A DNA stretch of 64,000 nucleotides from NCBI GenBank assembly GCA_037176885.1, contig JAWWNJ010000279.1, forward strand, positions 1 to 64,000, in the 5' to 3' direction. The notes beneath the pieces were generated by a model, which was not told the origin of the DNA, made no database searches, and saw only the letters and a program-made list of their open reading frames with translations. Within the stretch, counting starts at the first letter, position 1; each line of letters starts with the position of its first letter. Origin of the DNA: Favolaschia claudopus (taxonomy: Eukaryota > Basidiomycota > Agaricomycetes > Agaricales > Mycenaceae). The position numbers and the translations under genes were made by a program. Positions 11,186 to 22,200 of the stretch are shown piece after piece.

Positions 11186-11980
11186 CGTGGTGTCGTGCGA
11201 GAGACGAAATTTACGTAAGTCTTCAAGCGGCATCACGTGATTTCTCCTCTTTTTTTTTCGTTTTTTTGCGCCAGAAACGAGAAATTCAGCAAATATAAAA
11301 TCACTTCTTAAAAATTACTCAGAAAGCATAGCTGACATCCATACATATGTTCAGGAAAATTTGGGGCCAAAAAATGGGGGCACTCCTGAGCCTGCGAAAG
11401 GAGTGCATGATCTTGTGACTAGCTGAGTGACGGGTGATATGACTCTCTTCCTCCTGACTTCCATGTCCGACACACGGCACGACCCCCTTCAAGGTCTTTC
11501 AGTCGACTTCCTCTCGTGCGAGTATCAAGATCTTTCTTTTGACTCCTCGTTCGCAACCTTTTCAAAGAGATTGCGCTCAGTTTTCCGGCCATATTGCTTG
11601 CCGTTACATCCGGTCAGGTTTTATGCTTGCGGTTATATCCCGCTTAGTCCAGGCTTACATGCGTTTATGGACTCCATACCTTCCACGCCTGCATGCGTTT
11701 ATGGTTGGTTTATGGACTTCATTTCTATCTTCATCTATCCGGAAATGCGACCTACGTTTATCTAATACTCCTCTCTGCATTTAGTGAACATCAATTTCCA
11801 TGGAAAGAGAGTTAAACAGTACGATATGATTATCTGCGCAGCTTGCCGTGATCTCTCTCCCACGTTGGTGTGACGCGTCAATCTCACCTCCGTCTCTACC
11901 ACTCACCTTTCCACTTTCCGGTGCTACTCTCCCCCTACAAGCTCAAAACTTCAAGAATCTTGGCTTCACATCAAATACTA
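11186..11980. other. No supported gene
   Basis: Starts with the 5' flank of the regulator gene, which has a CACGTGA site and a T-rich run near 11230-11265. The frames 11427-11765 and 11539-11784 contain repeated CATGCGTTTATGGAC-like segments and no domain. Confidence 0.4.
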
Positions 11981-12168
11981 CAGTCGTCACTGGCTTAACC
12001 CATACCCCTTGGTGGGGCGAAAAAAGTATGGGTTATGAGGGTTTTATGGGTTACCGCAGGTAAATATCACGTAATTTGGGCACTTCTACACTGTAAACTG
12101 AGGAAAATTTGCCCCCAAGATTATGGGTTATGGGGAAGTACAGGTATGGGTTATGACAGTGACGACTG
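11981..12168. mobile_element. Tc1/mariner-like MITE, TIR CAGTCGTCACTGGC
   Basis: Flanked by TA (11979-11980, 12169-12170). The termini CAGTCGTCACTGGCTTAACC and the inverse of GGTTATGACAGTGACGACTG pair over about 28 bp. The interior repeats TATGGGTTAT. The element at 29260-29435 has the same architecture and TATGGGTTATGACAG arms, so the two form one family. Confidence 0.8.
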
Positions 12169-12439
12169 TATATCCCTGGGTCATAAATCTCCGATATCGT
12201 CGCGAAAACTTCGCCTTTTACCCCCTCGCCCACCACAAGAGCGAATTCCGGCTTCTGTGCGGTCCCAGAATCCTCGCCCTACAAAGATCCGCCTGGTGGT
12301 TCGTGACGACCGGCAGAGTTCCACAGCGACTTCAAATAGTAGCCATGATCCCTTCTGGGACCCGGATGAAGGCACCTCTACCCATTCCTCTGTGGAGGTC
12401 CACGGACGCTTTGCATTATGAGATGTTCAACTGTATCTC

Positions 12440-12626
12440 CAAGTGTAATTCACTTCAAAACCAAGTGACTCAATGTCGTGGAATGTTCCACTCACATAAT
12501 TGGACCCCATGAAATTTTCTATGATGAATTTCACAATTTTGTCGTGAAATCCACATGATTACCTTGTGACTTTTCACAGCAAAAAGGCATGAATGGGCTA
12601 TGGGAATTTCAGGGGGTTTGCCGACC
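12440..12626. mobile_element. Fragment of the CACTG MITE family
   Basis: Contains GGAATGTTCCACTCACATAA, ATGAATTTCAC and a right end GGGCTATGGGAATTTCAGGG..GCCGACCAC. These match the right part of the element at 5643-6409. The terminal CAGTG is missing. Confidence 0.55.
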
Positions 12627-12633
12627 ACCCGTT

Positions 12634-12800
12634 ACGACTGAAACGAAACGCGTCGACCGTTACACGTTACGTTTCAGTCATTCAGAGCTTTAACAGTTTA
12701 ACAGTGTGATATACTTGTGATATTCGTCTACGTGATTAAACACTTGGGTACATGTACCTCGACGAACCCAAAGATGAAAAGCGGTATTTAGAGGGAAAGA
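12634..12800. repeat. Palindrome plus dispersed repeat shared with 57226-57312
   Basis: A 15-bp-armed palindrome (GACTGAAACGAAACG .. CGTTACGTTTCAGTC) is followed by AACAGTTTAACAGTGTGATA, ATATTCGTCTACGTG and GTACCTCGACGAACCCAAA. The last three recur in the same order at 57226-57312. The palindrome core matches the TIR of the MITE at 4438-4583. Confidence 0.6.
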
Positions 12801-13475
12801 ATAATCCGTTCAACTCGTCAGCTGAGACAAAGTTAGGCAAGGCGCATAATTGGACAGATAAACCGGCCGGGATTGTTGCGGCGACTTCTTGTGGGGCGTG
12901 GTGATATCCGGGTGATCCGCGAAGCCGATCATTATGTAATACCAAACTGTGCAGGGGCACCCTGGCGCAGGACGGAGGATAAGTGGCGTGTTGGGTATCC
13001 TGCGGTCCTGTAGGGGAGCCAAATGGCCGTGGGCACGAATGGGAATGCTATGATGCTGGTTATGAGCCCGCAATTTGGTACGTGACTTTCTTTACGATGT
13101 ACTGAAGCGATACTGAAGCGACTTCTTACCAATACCAATCAGTCACCACCCGCGCTGAACAGGCAGCTGCCACCTAGGAAACGGCGCGGACTAGCGGATG
13201 TGAGCAGAGACTTGGCCTCAAAATTTGAATCCATGCGGGAGTCCATGACCTGTCCAAGTGACGTCGGCAGAATGGTATTAGGTCCTCCGTTCCAGGAAAA
13301 GAACATCACCCACCTTACAGAATGGTGCGTTGGCCTCTGATTTTCGAAGCCTTTGAGACATCCCTACTTATCGCTAATCGGCTGCTGTTTATTAGTGCGG
13401 TCAGGCAGGGATAGTGGTCCTTATTCGTGATGTACGAGGTCGATTTGGCAAAAGGTGTGGTAGCATGGCTCTCCA
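12801..13475. other. No supported gene
   Basis: The short minus frames between 12736 and 13512 show no domain or splice structure. Confidence 0.35.
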
Positions 13476-14058
13476 CAGAAAACGCTATTGACCCAACACT
13501 GTAGCGCACCACGTGACTCGGTGATGGCCGCTGTCTGCCCTTCCGCGCGAGTCAAGTCAGCAAAGTTGAGAAGAGCTGAGGTCCAGGGGGCACCACAATG
13601 GTCAATTTTTGGTATACATACTACAGCATAATGATTTGGCTAGCCTGGTGATATTTCAAGGAATTCGATCGCGTCAGGCCAAAAGCAAGAATAAATAAGC
13701 AACAATTTAGCAAATTATTATGTTTCTCGGGGGAATGGGACACAGTCTACAAGCAACGCGACCTGGGTGAGGGACTTGAACCGCATTTGACGTGGCCTTC
13801 GCGCTCCGTGAAGATAGAAACTCCCCCGACGCCTCCCACCGACCTCTGACAGGCGCCCCATCACTGCTAACATGGCCGAAAGCCATATTCTATGCTAGTT
13901 ATGGACTCTGAGACAGTATCTGCAACCATAAGGGAGTACAAGGCCATCTAGAGGGCATTCTGAGAGGGGGGACTTGGGTTTTCCGCGCACAAAGGGCAGA
14001 CAGCGGCCATCACCGAGTCACATGGTGCGCTACAGTGTTGGGTCAATAGCGTTTTCTG
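13476..14058. mobile_element. MITE with about 70-bp terminal inverted repeats
   Basis: The segment starting CAGAAAACGCTATTGACCCA and running to about 13547 is repeated in inverse orientation at 13986-14058, with few differences. No long target duplication is visible and there is no coding capacity. Confidence 0.7.
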
Positions 14059-14499
14059 CTCACCATTCATTGTCGCAAAAATCAAAAGTCCAAGATAACT
14101 TAAGATGACAGTTACTTACAGCCCAGGCGATAGCTCAAACATTGTTTCATCTGTTGTTCGTGAGCTTGATTCTCACTTGGGAGCTTGAGGAGTATTGGAA
14201 TCCCACCAATTGCGTGCCACAAGAACTTTGGTTTGCTTTCGTAGTGAGCAAAGACATTGATATTCGACCGAACCCAATGTGAACCCATACCCGTTTTGAC
14301 GTTCAAATTTAACGTGCTCTTCCCGATCTTGACTCTCCTCTGGTATGCCTGTTAATCTTAGCATCTGTCTGTGCTCGCAGAGTAAAAATTTACCGTCTTA
14401 CCTATCAATTGCCCGGGTTTTCATTTCAAGGAAGGAGATGGCAATGTACTGTCGGTGGATGGAGATGGAAAGATATCAGGGTAACCGGCAAGTGGGGAA
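14059..14499. other. No supported gene
   Basis: The minus frames 14112-14306 and 14173-14364 show no domain. Confidence 0.35.
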
Positions 14500-14780
14500 A
14501 GTCGAGGTTGTAATCTAGGATGCATGACATTTTAGCAGATAGAACGAATTTGAGAGCGAGAAAGAAGAAGAGAATTGATAATTTGGTAGGTAAATTGTTA
14601 CAGCTTTTATACTCTACAAAATATACTAGAATGTTCTGAATAATGAGTCAAACTGAGTCAAGTAGGAGTAGGAAACTATCTAGAGAGTAAACTGGAAAGT
14701 TCGCGTTCGGGCGTGCTTAGGTACCGAAGGCGGTGATGCGCCTCGGCATGGTTCGGCTTGGTTAGCCAATTATTCCAACA
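14500..14780 (-). repeat. Probable 3' LTR of a Copia element
   Basis: On the minus strand it starts TGTTGGAATAATTGGC at 14780, directly after a purine tract (GAGGGAGAG) that follows the Copia pol end. A TATA-like GAGTATAAAAGC lies near 14605-14617. The distal border near 14500 is uncertain, because no second LTR is present for comparison. Confidence 0.6.
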
Positions 14781-14789
14781 CTCTCCCTC

Positions 14790-15637
14790 AAGCCGAACTC
14801 AATCCCAGCGCCTGAACCATCGGCTTGAATTTGAACGACGCGAGAGATTTGGTGAGCACATCTGCTGTCATGAACATGTTTGGCTGCATGCCAGTGTGGT
14901 AGTCCGGGATTTTCGACAAAACGGGAAAGGGTACATGATGCAAACGCGATGTCGGGACGGGTGGTGGAGCAAAGCCAGATGAGACCGCCAATCAACTCGC
15001 GGTAAGGATATTTCTTCATCTCGGCAATTGCCTGTGGTGTCGTAGGGAATTGTTCGCGGGTAAGTTGAACCGTGGGATCCAGAGGTACTGAAACTGCTTT
15101 ACAGTTTTCCATGTTGAATTTGCGTAGCAGGGAGTCGATGTAGGTCGTCTGAGACAACGTCAAGGTAACCTCCATCCCAAGGAGCCAACTAATCGGTCCC
15201 AGCATCGTGATTTTAAAGATGCGACCAATCTCCTCCTGGATTTCATCAATCAGCGCGGGGGAATTTCCCGTGATGGTGCTGTCGTAGATATGGATGGCCA
15301 TGAAGATGACCTGGCTGCCTCGAATGAGGCGGAAGACAGCGTAGTCGGAGCGCAGGGGATAGATGCCGAGTTTAGCGAGTGCAGCAGTTAAGGTCTCGTA
15401 CCATTTTCTGCTGGCTTGCTTGAGTCCGTAGATTGTTCGGCATAGTCGTATGACTTCGTTTAGATTGCCGTTGGTGAAATGCGGCGGTTGCTCCATGAAG
15501 ATCTCTTCGTCATTGACATGACAGGACTGTGGTCGCCCCAACTTATCTACGATGTCCAGGGCTTCCCTGATGTTGACCTTCTCCACCGTCCCCACTACGG
15601 CGCACCACCTCTCATCGCAGGGGATCCATCCCATCAC
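14790..15637 (-). pseudogene. Ty1/Copia pol fragment, internally deleted
   Basis: Reverse transcriptase and the extreme C-terminus of a Copia polyprotein. Visible on the minus strand: NDEEIFMEQPPHF, IYGLKQASRKWYE, an active-site region reading IYDSTI where YVDD-like is expected, WLLGMEV, and PYRELIGGLIWLCSTTRPDI. After the HWHAAKH segment the RNase H domain is missing. The sequence jumps, with a frame change, to TADVLTKSL..MVQALGL, the normal Copia end. The degenerate active site, the deletion and the absence of upstream integrase and gag show a dead copy. It is distinct from the Copia at 60-62.7 kb. Confidence 0.8.
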
Positions 15638-17605
15638 TTCTGAGACGAGATTCTACTGTCCGGCCACACTGAATCAGACGGCACGTTTAGATTCGTTTCT
15701 CAATTTATACCTCAATCCAACGAACACATAGTTGATGTAAACTACCGGTGCACCGGATATGGTTCGTCTACCGTTTCCCGTCTCTGCGCTTAACTGGCTC
15801 TTGACACATTCATTAGAACTCAATACGAATGAAGACTCAGCCCTAGCCTTAAGCTCATCCCCAGTCTCCTCATGGGGACTTCCAATGTCGTACGATCCTT
15901 ATATGGGTTATCATGAGACAAACGGTCCAGGTAATACGGCAGCACTCATGATGAGGTTGGTGAGGTTTAACTGACAATCGGCCGACCGAATTAGTGTCAT
16001 TCGAACCTGTTGCCGATCCTTACGAAGATATTCTCATCTCTTGTTTGACCGGCAAGGGAATTCAGGTCCCCCCAACCAGCCGGAATCTGGGCTTTGGTGC
16101 TTACATATCTTCCTTGATAACTTACCATTGTTTCTCACTTTTGCCAGGCTGGTGCCGCTCCCCGCGAATGACTCTAAACCCAATCTGCCCTTTCGTTTGC
16201 TGATCGCATTGGCAATATATTCGAAGGCATTGGCATTGAATGAAATATACGAAGCCCGTTCCCCTGGTTCAGATTCCATCAAAGAGAGGAAAAGTGGAAG
16301 GTATCTGAACTTCTAACTTTATCTTCTGTTGTTTATCGACTGTGCTCAGTGTTCAGTCCGCCACTCGCTCTCGTACAATTCCGAATTTGTAAACCTCAGG
16401 CAGAGCGGGGGTCGAAGAGGGATATGGATATTGAAGGCCTGATCGTATTGGTCGTCCGCTCTCGGTGAAGTGTTACCCACTAAAAGCTATTTCGCGCCTC
16501 CAATCTATCGTTGAAAATTCCGTGGTTCGGGAATGAAGGTTGAGGTAAGAGGTTCTACCTATCTTTACCACAAGTACTTCGGTTACGGGGTAATCCTTGT
16601 GCTCCTTGCGCTTAGCTCAACAAAATTATTGAACACAAAAATACCGGAAATTCGGAACCGCTGGCAAATGCAGATTTGCATTGCGGCACTGTTTACATTT
16701 TGCTATAGGCTCCAGTTTGATCCCTGCAGTTTCTAAAGTTTGGGCTTCAACCCAAGTCACTAAATTATATAACCGCTGCCGACCCATGTACTCGGTGTCC
16801 ACAAAAGTGACCGGAAATGCCGATATTTCGACGCGATCACGTGCGTTTCCTACGGTTTCTGCACCTGGCTGCATACCTTTCAATGTGAGTAGATCATCCC
16901 CTAAGTTTCTTAGATTTCTGCTCTCTTTACATCACTCTAGAGCTAGTTGAATTCAGGATGTTCTTGTTTGGCAATGCCAAGTTGTCAAGGTTGTGCAAGA
17001 AATTGGTTGCTGTTTGGTCAAATAAGCATTGTTGACCATTTTCGCACAATGCACGCCAAAAGCTGTCAACCCGATATGGAAGGGGGTGTTGATGCACGTG
17101 AAGTTGAGAGTACAGACTGTAGACGCGATTCGTCGGGTCAGGCTCAAAAAGCCCGGGCTTGGGTTGGGTCTCGGGTCTTCGACCCGACCCGAAAACACTA
17201 GACGCGAATGTAGCAGTGCTAGTGCAAGATAATGCTATGTTAGGTGGAAATATTACCTCCATTGGCACTGGAGAACTTGAAAGTTGACGGTAATGCGATG
17301 GTTTTGGGTGGTAAAGATCGTTGGAAGTTGGTTGGAAGTTCGAGTGTCGATGCCAGATGGGATCAATGTTTGGGAGCCTTTGAAAAGCTGTGCTTCGGAA
17401 GAAAACGGGCATCAATGGGTTGCATCCGATGTGCTGCTTAGCTAATTATGAGGTTGGAGAGACCTTGTCAAGCAAGTCAGGAAACATTCGCCGTTTTCTC
17501 GAGGTTTTTGATCTGTGCTCAAAATCCCTTGATGAAAGCCCGTTTTTCTTACTAAGGTAGGCAGTCGTAAACTAGGAAGCGCAACGTAACGTAGAAGAGC
17601 AACAC
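15638..17605. other. Intergenic with one transposon terminus
   Basis: No gene is recognised. At 16791, after TA, the sequence CTCGGTGTCCACAAAAGTGA matches the left terminus of the MITE at 9356; its right end was not found. 17130-17185 is a GGGTCGGG/CCCGACCC tract. A possible intron-like GT..CAG segment at about 16098-16148 could belong to a decayed gene. The frames at 16041-16316 (+) and 16927-17415 (-) lack domains. Confidence 0.4.
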
Positions 17606-17632
17606 GCATATGTAAGGGCAACAGCTGCCAGG

Positions 17633-17965
17633 TGTCAGGGGAACTCCCTCTTTTGGCACTACACAGCCACCTATGACGCAGGCCTCCTGCAGATTTCCCA
17701 CTTTCCCGTCAAATCCCCAAAGCCCTATGTCATCGTGGAGTAAGGCATGTGACTTGGCCCGGGATCATTGCCGATTGCTCCGAGCTTGTGGGAACTAGTT
17801 ACTATATGTTTACTGCACCTAGCGTGGGAATCCTCAGCCTTTCTTCTCTTTGGATTCTCCCTCGCTAGGTGCGCTGTGATGTATTCTTAGTAGCTTCTTA
17901 ATTAACTTTGGATTCTCCCTCGCTAGACCCTCGAGACATCTCGGGTCCTAAAGGTTGCCCTTACA
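17633..17965 (+). repeat. Gypsy A 5' LTR
   Basis: TGTCAGGGGAAC..GTTGCCCTTACA, 333 bp. It contains a TATA-like ACTATATG (17801-17808) about 30 bp before AGCCTTTCTTCT (17836-17847), the inferred transcript start and self-primer. GGATTCTCCCTC occurs at 17852-17863 and again at 17910-17921. A hairpin, ACCCTCGAGACATCTCGGGT, lies near the 3' end. Confidence 0.95.
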
Positions 17966-17979
17966 GCAGAAGAAAGGCT
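17836..17979 (+). promoter_or_regulatory. Self-priming pair of Gypsy A (LTR 17836-17847, primer site 17968-17979)
   Basis: The primer site begins 2 nt after the LTR and reads AGAAGAAAGGCT, the exact reverse complement of AGCCTTTCTTCT inside the LTR 33 nt after a TATA-like motif. It does not start with TGG, as a tRNA-primed site would. Tf1/sushi-type elements prime from the first ~11 nt of their own transcript; the match to that arrangement is seen in the sequence, the mechanism is inferred. Confidence 0.75.
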
Positions 17980-18108
17980 CCAAGGGATTAACTGGTCAAG
18001 ATTGCGCGCTTTGGCGATTTTTCAGACGCTTCGTCGGACTCCTCCTCTGCTGTCTCGGACGCGCAAACCGCGAATCTTGCCCCCTCCTCCCCCTCTCTAG
18101 AACCCACC

Positions 18109-19278
18109 ATGACCGACTCTGCCGCCGCTGCTGCAGCCGCCGCCGAGCGGATGGATAGGCTCGAGAGGACTGTTGACCGCCTGGTCGAGCTTTTTCAAAC
18201 CGCTGCCAATCCTCCCACTACTACTGCTCCGACCCCTGCCGCTCCCCCAGAGCCTCCGGCCGAGAGTCCAGGACTCTTTGCCAACCTCACACCGGCAGCA
18301 AAAACGGTCCTTCGACCGAACCCCCCTTTCGTCTTTGACGGCGACCGCTCGGCTGGCCGGGCCTTCCTTCACTCAGCTCGGACTTACATCCGACTGGTTC
18401 CGGAGGCGTTTGTTGAAGGCGGCGAGATGTCTGAGGAAAAGGCAGTGCGTTTCACCATGTCCTTCATGTCCAAAGACTCTGCGCAAAAATGGGCTGAGCG
18501 CATGTCCTCCAAAACCCCTTTCCCCTTCCTCACCTGGGACGCCTTTACCAAGGAGTTCTGCTCCCGTTTTGTTGAGGAGAACGAGCAGGACCACGCCCTA
18601 CACAAACTCGAGTCTAGGGCATACTATATGGGCTCCCGGGATGTCTTCAAGTACACTGATGACTTCGAAGACCTCTTCGACCTTGCTGGGTTTGCTGACC
18701 CATTGGTCAAGGTCACCAAGTTCCGCTCTGGCCTTGACCCTGCCATCAATGCGGCCATCACATCGTCCAGCGACCCGCCAGACCTCCGCGACTACATGGC
18801 TTGGCGGACCCGAGCATACCGCCAGTACGAATCGCACGTGCGGGCTCGTGCTGCTGGGCTTCTCCCAAAGGCCCCCTCGGCTCCGCCAGCCTCTCGCTCG
18901 CGTCCAGCAGGGGTCTTCCCCGTTGTCCCTGCCCATGCGCCTCCCCCTCGTGCCATGCCAGCCCCTGCTCCCCCTCCGCAGGTAGTCCCCATGGACGTTG
19001 ATCGCACACGTTCCGGAAGAGGGCCTCCCCGTGGCTGCTACCGATGTGGCGGCCCGCACCTGGCGCGGGATTGCCCCACCCCTGCTGATGTCCGAGCTGC
19101 TGACGTCCTTGACGAGGTCATCCGTCAGCTTGGGTCCGAGCTCCTCTCCGAACTGGTGGCTCGGGTTGCCACCACCGACTCGCTGGCTGAGCCAGACCAG
19201 AGTCTGTGGCCGTCGAGGAAGAGCAGGGTTTTCTCCTACGCGACGAGTGAGCGGTACGCCCTCGATCGCGTCTCCTAA
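18109..19278 (+). CDS. gag: Gypsy A gag polyprotein
   Basis: A 389-residue structural protein expected to form the retrotransposon particle and bind its RNA. The first ATG after the LTR and a 143-nt leader lies in ACCATGA, a good start context. It has an Ala run at residues 5-12, a coiled [15 protein letters not shown] segment, a Pro-rich linker, then the retrotransposon gag domain (about 60-230; conserved [12 protein letters not shown] and FRSGLDPAI stretches), a Pro/Ala-rich linker and one zinc knuckle at about 310-322, [13 protein letters not shown] (C-X2-C-X4-H-X4-C). It ends with TAA. Pol overlaps its 3' end in the +1 frame, so pol is probably made by frameshifting or by processing of a bypass product. 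No disabling change is seen. Confidence 0.95.
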   Translation: MTDSAAAAAAAAERMDRLERTVDRLVELFQTAANPPTTTAPTPAAPPEPPAESPGLFANLTPAAKTVLRPNPPFVFDGDRSAGRAFLHSARTYIRLVPEAFVEGGEMSEEKAVRFTMSFMSKDSAQKWAERMSSKTPFPFLTWDAFTKEFCSRFVEENEQDHALHKLESRAYYMGSRDVFKYTDDFEDLFDLAGFADPLVKVTKFRSGLDPAINAAITSSSDPPDLRDYMAWRTRAYRQYESHVRARAAGLLPKAPSAPPASRSRPAGVFPVVPAHAPPPRAMPAPAPPPQVVPMDVDRTRSGRGPPRGCYRCGGPHLARDCPTPADVRAADVLDEVIRQLGSELLSELVARVATTDSLAEPDQSLWPSRKSRVFSYATSERYALDRVS

Positions 19279-22200
19279 TCGTTTCGCATGTTTGTATGAT
19301 GAGTCTGCCAATGTTACATCTGTTGAACCTGCCGAAACGAAAGACGTACCCCCTGCCCCCTTCCGGTCCCCACGCATCCGGCGAAAGCCTTGGGAGCGTA
19401 GACTTCCTCAGCGCTATACTGTTGCTGCTGCACCTGGTGCCAACTCCCTGCATCTCCCCCTTGAGATCCAGGCAGTTCAGGACGCCACTAAGCTTTCTCT
19501 CGAAGGTCTCGTCGACTGCGGTGCCACCTCAGACTTCATTGACTCTGAGTTCGCAGCTAAGTCTGGCCTCCCCCTCCGCCGCCTTGCACAGCCCATTCCG
19601 GTTTTCAACGTGGATGGCTCCCCAAATGAGGCTGGTGCGATTCGTGAGGTGGCCGACGTTGTGCTGCAGTATCGTGGTCACTCTGAGCGTATGCAGCTCG
19701 CTGTTACCCGTCTCGGGAAGCAGAAGCTCATCCTCGGCTACTCCTGGCTCCGGAAGCATAACCCGGAGATTGACTGGGACACCCGAGAGGTCAAGATGAG
19801 CAGATGCCCCAGCGAGTGCTCCACGTGCCGCACTGAGGCTCGCCTGGAGGCTCGTGCTGCCCGCAGAGAGTCTCGCCTGGCCGCTGAGATCCTCCGGCAG
19901 CTCCGACTTGGTCCCCTTCCATCCATCTGTGCCATAGACTTAGGCGAAGATGAATACGATGACCTGCCGGAGCTGTTCCCAGACTACGAGGATGACGACG
20001 AGGATGATGTGGATGAAGTGGATGATGCGGATGAAGTGGATGACCCCCTTGAGCCGGGAGACCGGGTGTTCTACACCCAGTTCCTGCCTTCTGAGGATAT
20101 CCGTGCTGGAAGCACCGTCTCCCAGCGCCTGGCTGAGGCATACGCCAAAAACTCAGCCCCGGCGCGCTCGGACGTTCCCGAATGGGCCCGAGAGTTTGAC
20201 GATGTTTTCAACAAGGAGTCCTTTGACTCGCTGCCTGAACGCCGATCCTGGGACCATGCCATTGAGCTCGTGCCGGACTCTAAACCCACGAACTGCAAGG
20301 TCTACCCAATCTCGCCTCTCGAACAGAAGGAACTTGATGCCTTCATCGAGGAGGGACTTGGCACTGGCCGGATTCGACCGTCAAAATCACCTATGGCCTC
20401 ACCCGTCTTCTTCGTCAAGAAGAAGGACGGCGGACTTCGGTTCGTACAGGACTATCGAGCTTTAAACGCTATGACTGTGAAGAATCGTTACCCGCTCCCC
20501 TTAATCAACGACCTCATCAACCGACTCAGGGGAGCCCGGTACTTCACGAAGCTCGATGTCCGATGGGGCTTTAACAACGTTCGAATCCGTGAAGGCGACG
20601 AGTGGAAGGCAGCGTTCCGGACTAACCGGGGACTGTTTGAGCCGCTGGTCATGTACTTCGGTCTGACCAACTCCCCTGCAACCTTCCAGACCATGATGAA
20701 CGACATCTTCCAGGATCTTATCCTCTCTGGCGACGTCATGGTCTACCTCGACGATATCCTCATTGCCCACTCAGACATCCGTCGGCATCGAGAGATCGTC
20801 CGAGAGGTCCTGCGGAGGCTTCGCGCAAACAAGCTTTACCTTCGAGCCGAGAAGTGTGAGTTTGAGCGGACCTCCATTGAGTACCTCGGCGTGATTATCT
20901 CCCACAACCACGTCGAGATGGACCCTGTAAAGGTTGCAGGAGTGGCAGCTTGGCCAGCGCCTGAGAATAAGAAGGATGTGCAGCAGTTCCTTGGCTTCAC
21001 AAACTTCTACCGCCGGTTCATTGCGGGCTTCTCAGACGTTGCTCAAGCCCTCTTCAGACTCACCAAGAAGGGCATTGCCTGGACCTGGGGGCCCGAAGAG
21101 CAAGCTGCCTTTGACGAGCTCAAGCGACGGGTGACTCGGGACCCCGTTCTGGTTCTTCCGAACCCCGAGCGCCCTTACCGGCTCGAGGCTGACAGCTCTG
21201 ACTATGCCACCGGTGCCGTCCTCTCCCAGCAGGGTGACGATGGCAAGTGGCATCCGGTTGCGTTCTACTCCAGAAGCCTGAACGAGGTGCAGCGGAATTA
21301 CGAGATTCACGACAAGGAGATGCTTGCGATTGTGCGAGCCCTTGAGGAGTGGCGCCACTTCCTGGAGGGCGCGCAGCACCCGGTTGAGATCTGGACGGAC
21401 CACAAAAACCTGGAATATTTCCGGAAGGCCCAGAAGCTCAACCGTCGCCAAGCTCGGTGGTCTCTCTACCTCTCCCGTTTCGACTTCTCGCTGCACCACC
21501 AACCGGGTCGCCTCATGGGTCGCCCCGACGCGCTTTCTCGGAGACCAGACCATGGAGTGCAGGACGATAACCAGGACGTTACCCTGCTTCGACCCGAGCT
21601 GTTCCACGTTCGGGCCACCGAGGCCCTGGTTGTTGCTGGCCCTGAGGCTCCCCTCCTGCGCGACATTCGTGATGCGCTTGCTGGAGACCCCGACCTTGAA
21701 GAGCCCATCGCCCTGACTGCGAAGGAACTCCTCAAGGCCCGAGGTGTGCGGTCTGCCCGGTCTTCGGAATGGCGTATTGAAGGTGGACTCCTTTACTTCC
21801 GGGGGAAGATTGTCGTCCCCCGAGACAGGGACCTCCGCCGACGCATCCTGGAGCAGCACCATGACACGCGTGTTGCAGGCCACGCCGGTCGTTTCAAGAC
21901 CCTGGAGCTCGTGTCTCGGAACTACTGGTGGCCCCAGCTGTCGCGCCATGTCGGTCGGTATGTCGCGACTTGTGACTTGTGCTGCCGCACCAAGGCGCTT
22001 CGTCAACTGCCGATTGGTGAGCTCCACCCCACAGAGATCCCAGAAGAGCGCTGGCACACCGTGTCGGTCGACTTTATCGTCGAGCTTCCCGAGGCCCATG
22101 GATACGATGCAGTCATGGTCGTTGTCTGTGCTCTTGGGAAGAGAGCGCACTTCATGGAGTGTCACACCACCATCGACGCGGTTGGTGCTGCTCGGCTGTA

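Noticed and set aside
16098..16148. Intron with flanking exons of a host gene at 15.9-16.3 kb
   Set aside because: GT..CAG borders exist, but the flanking frames show no domain and do not extend.
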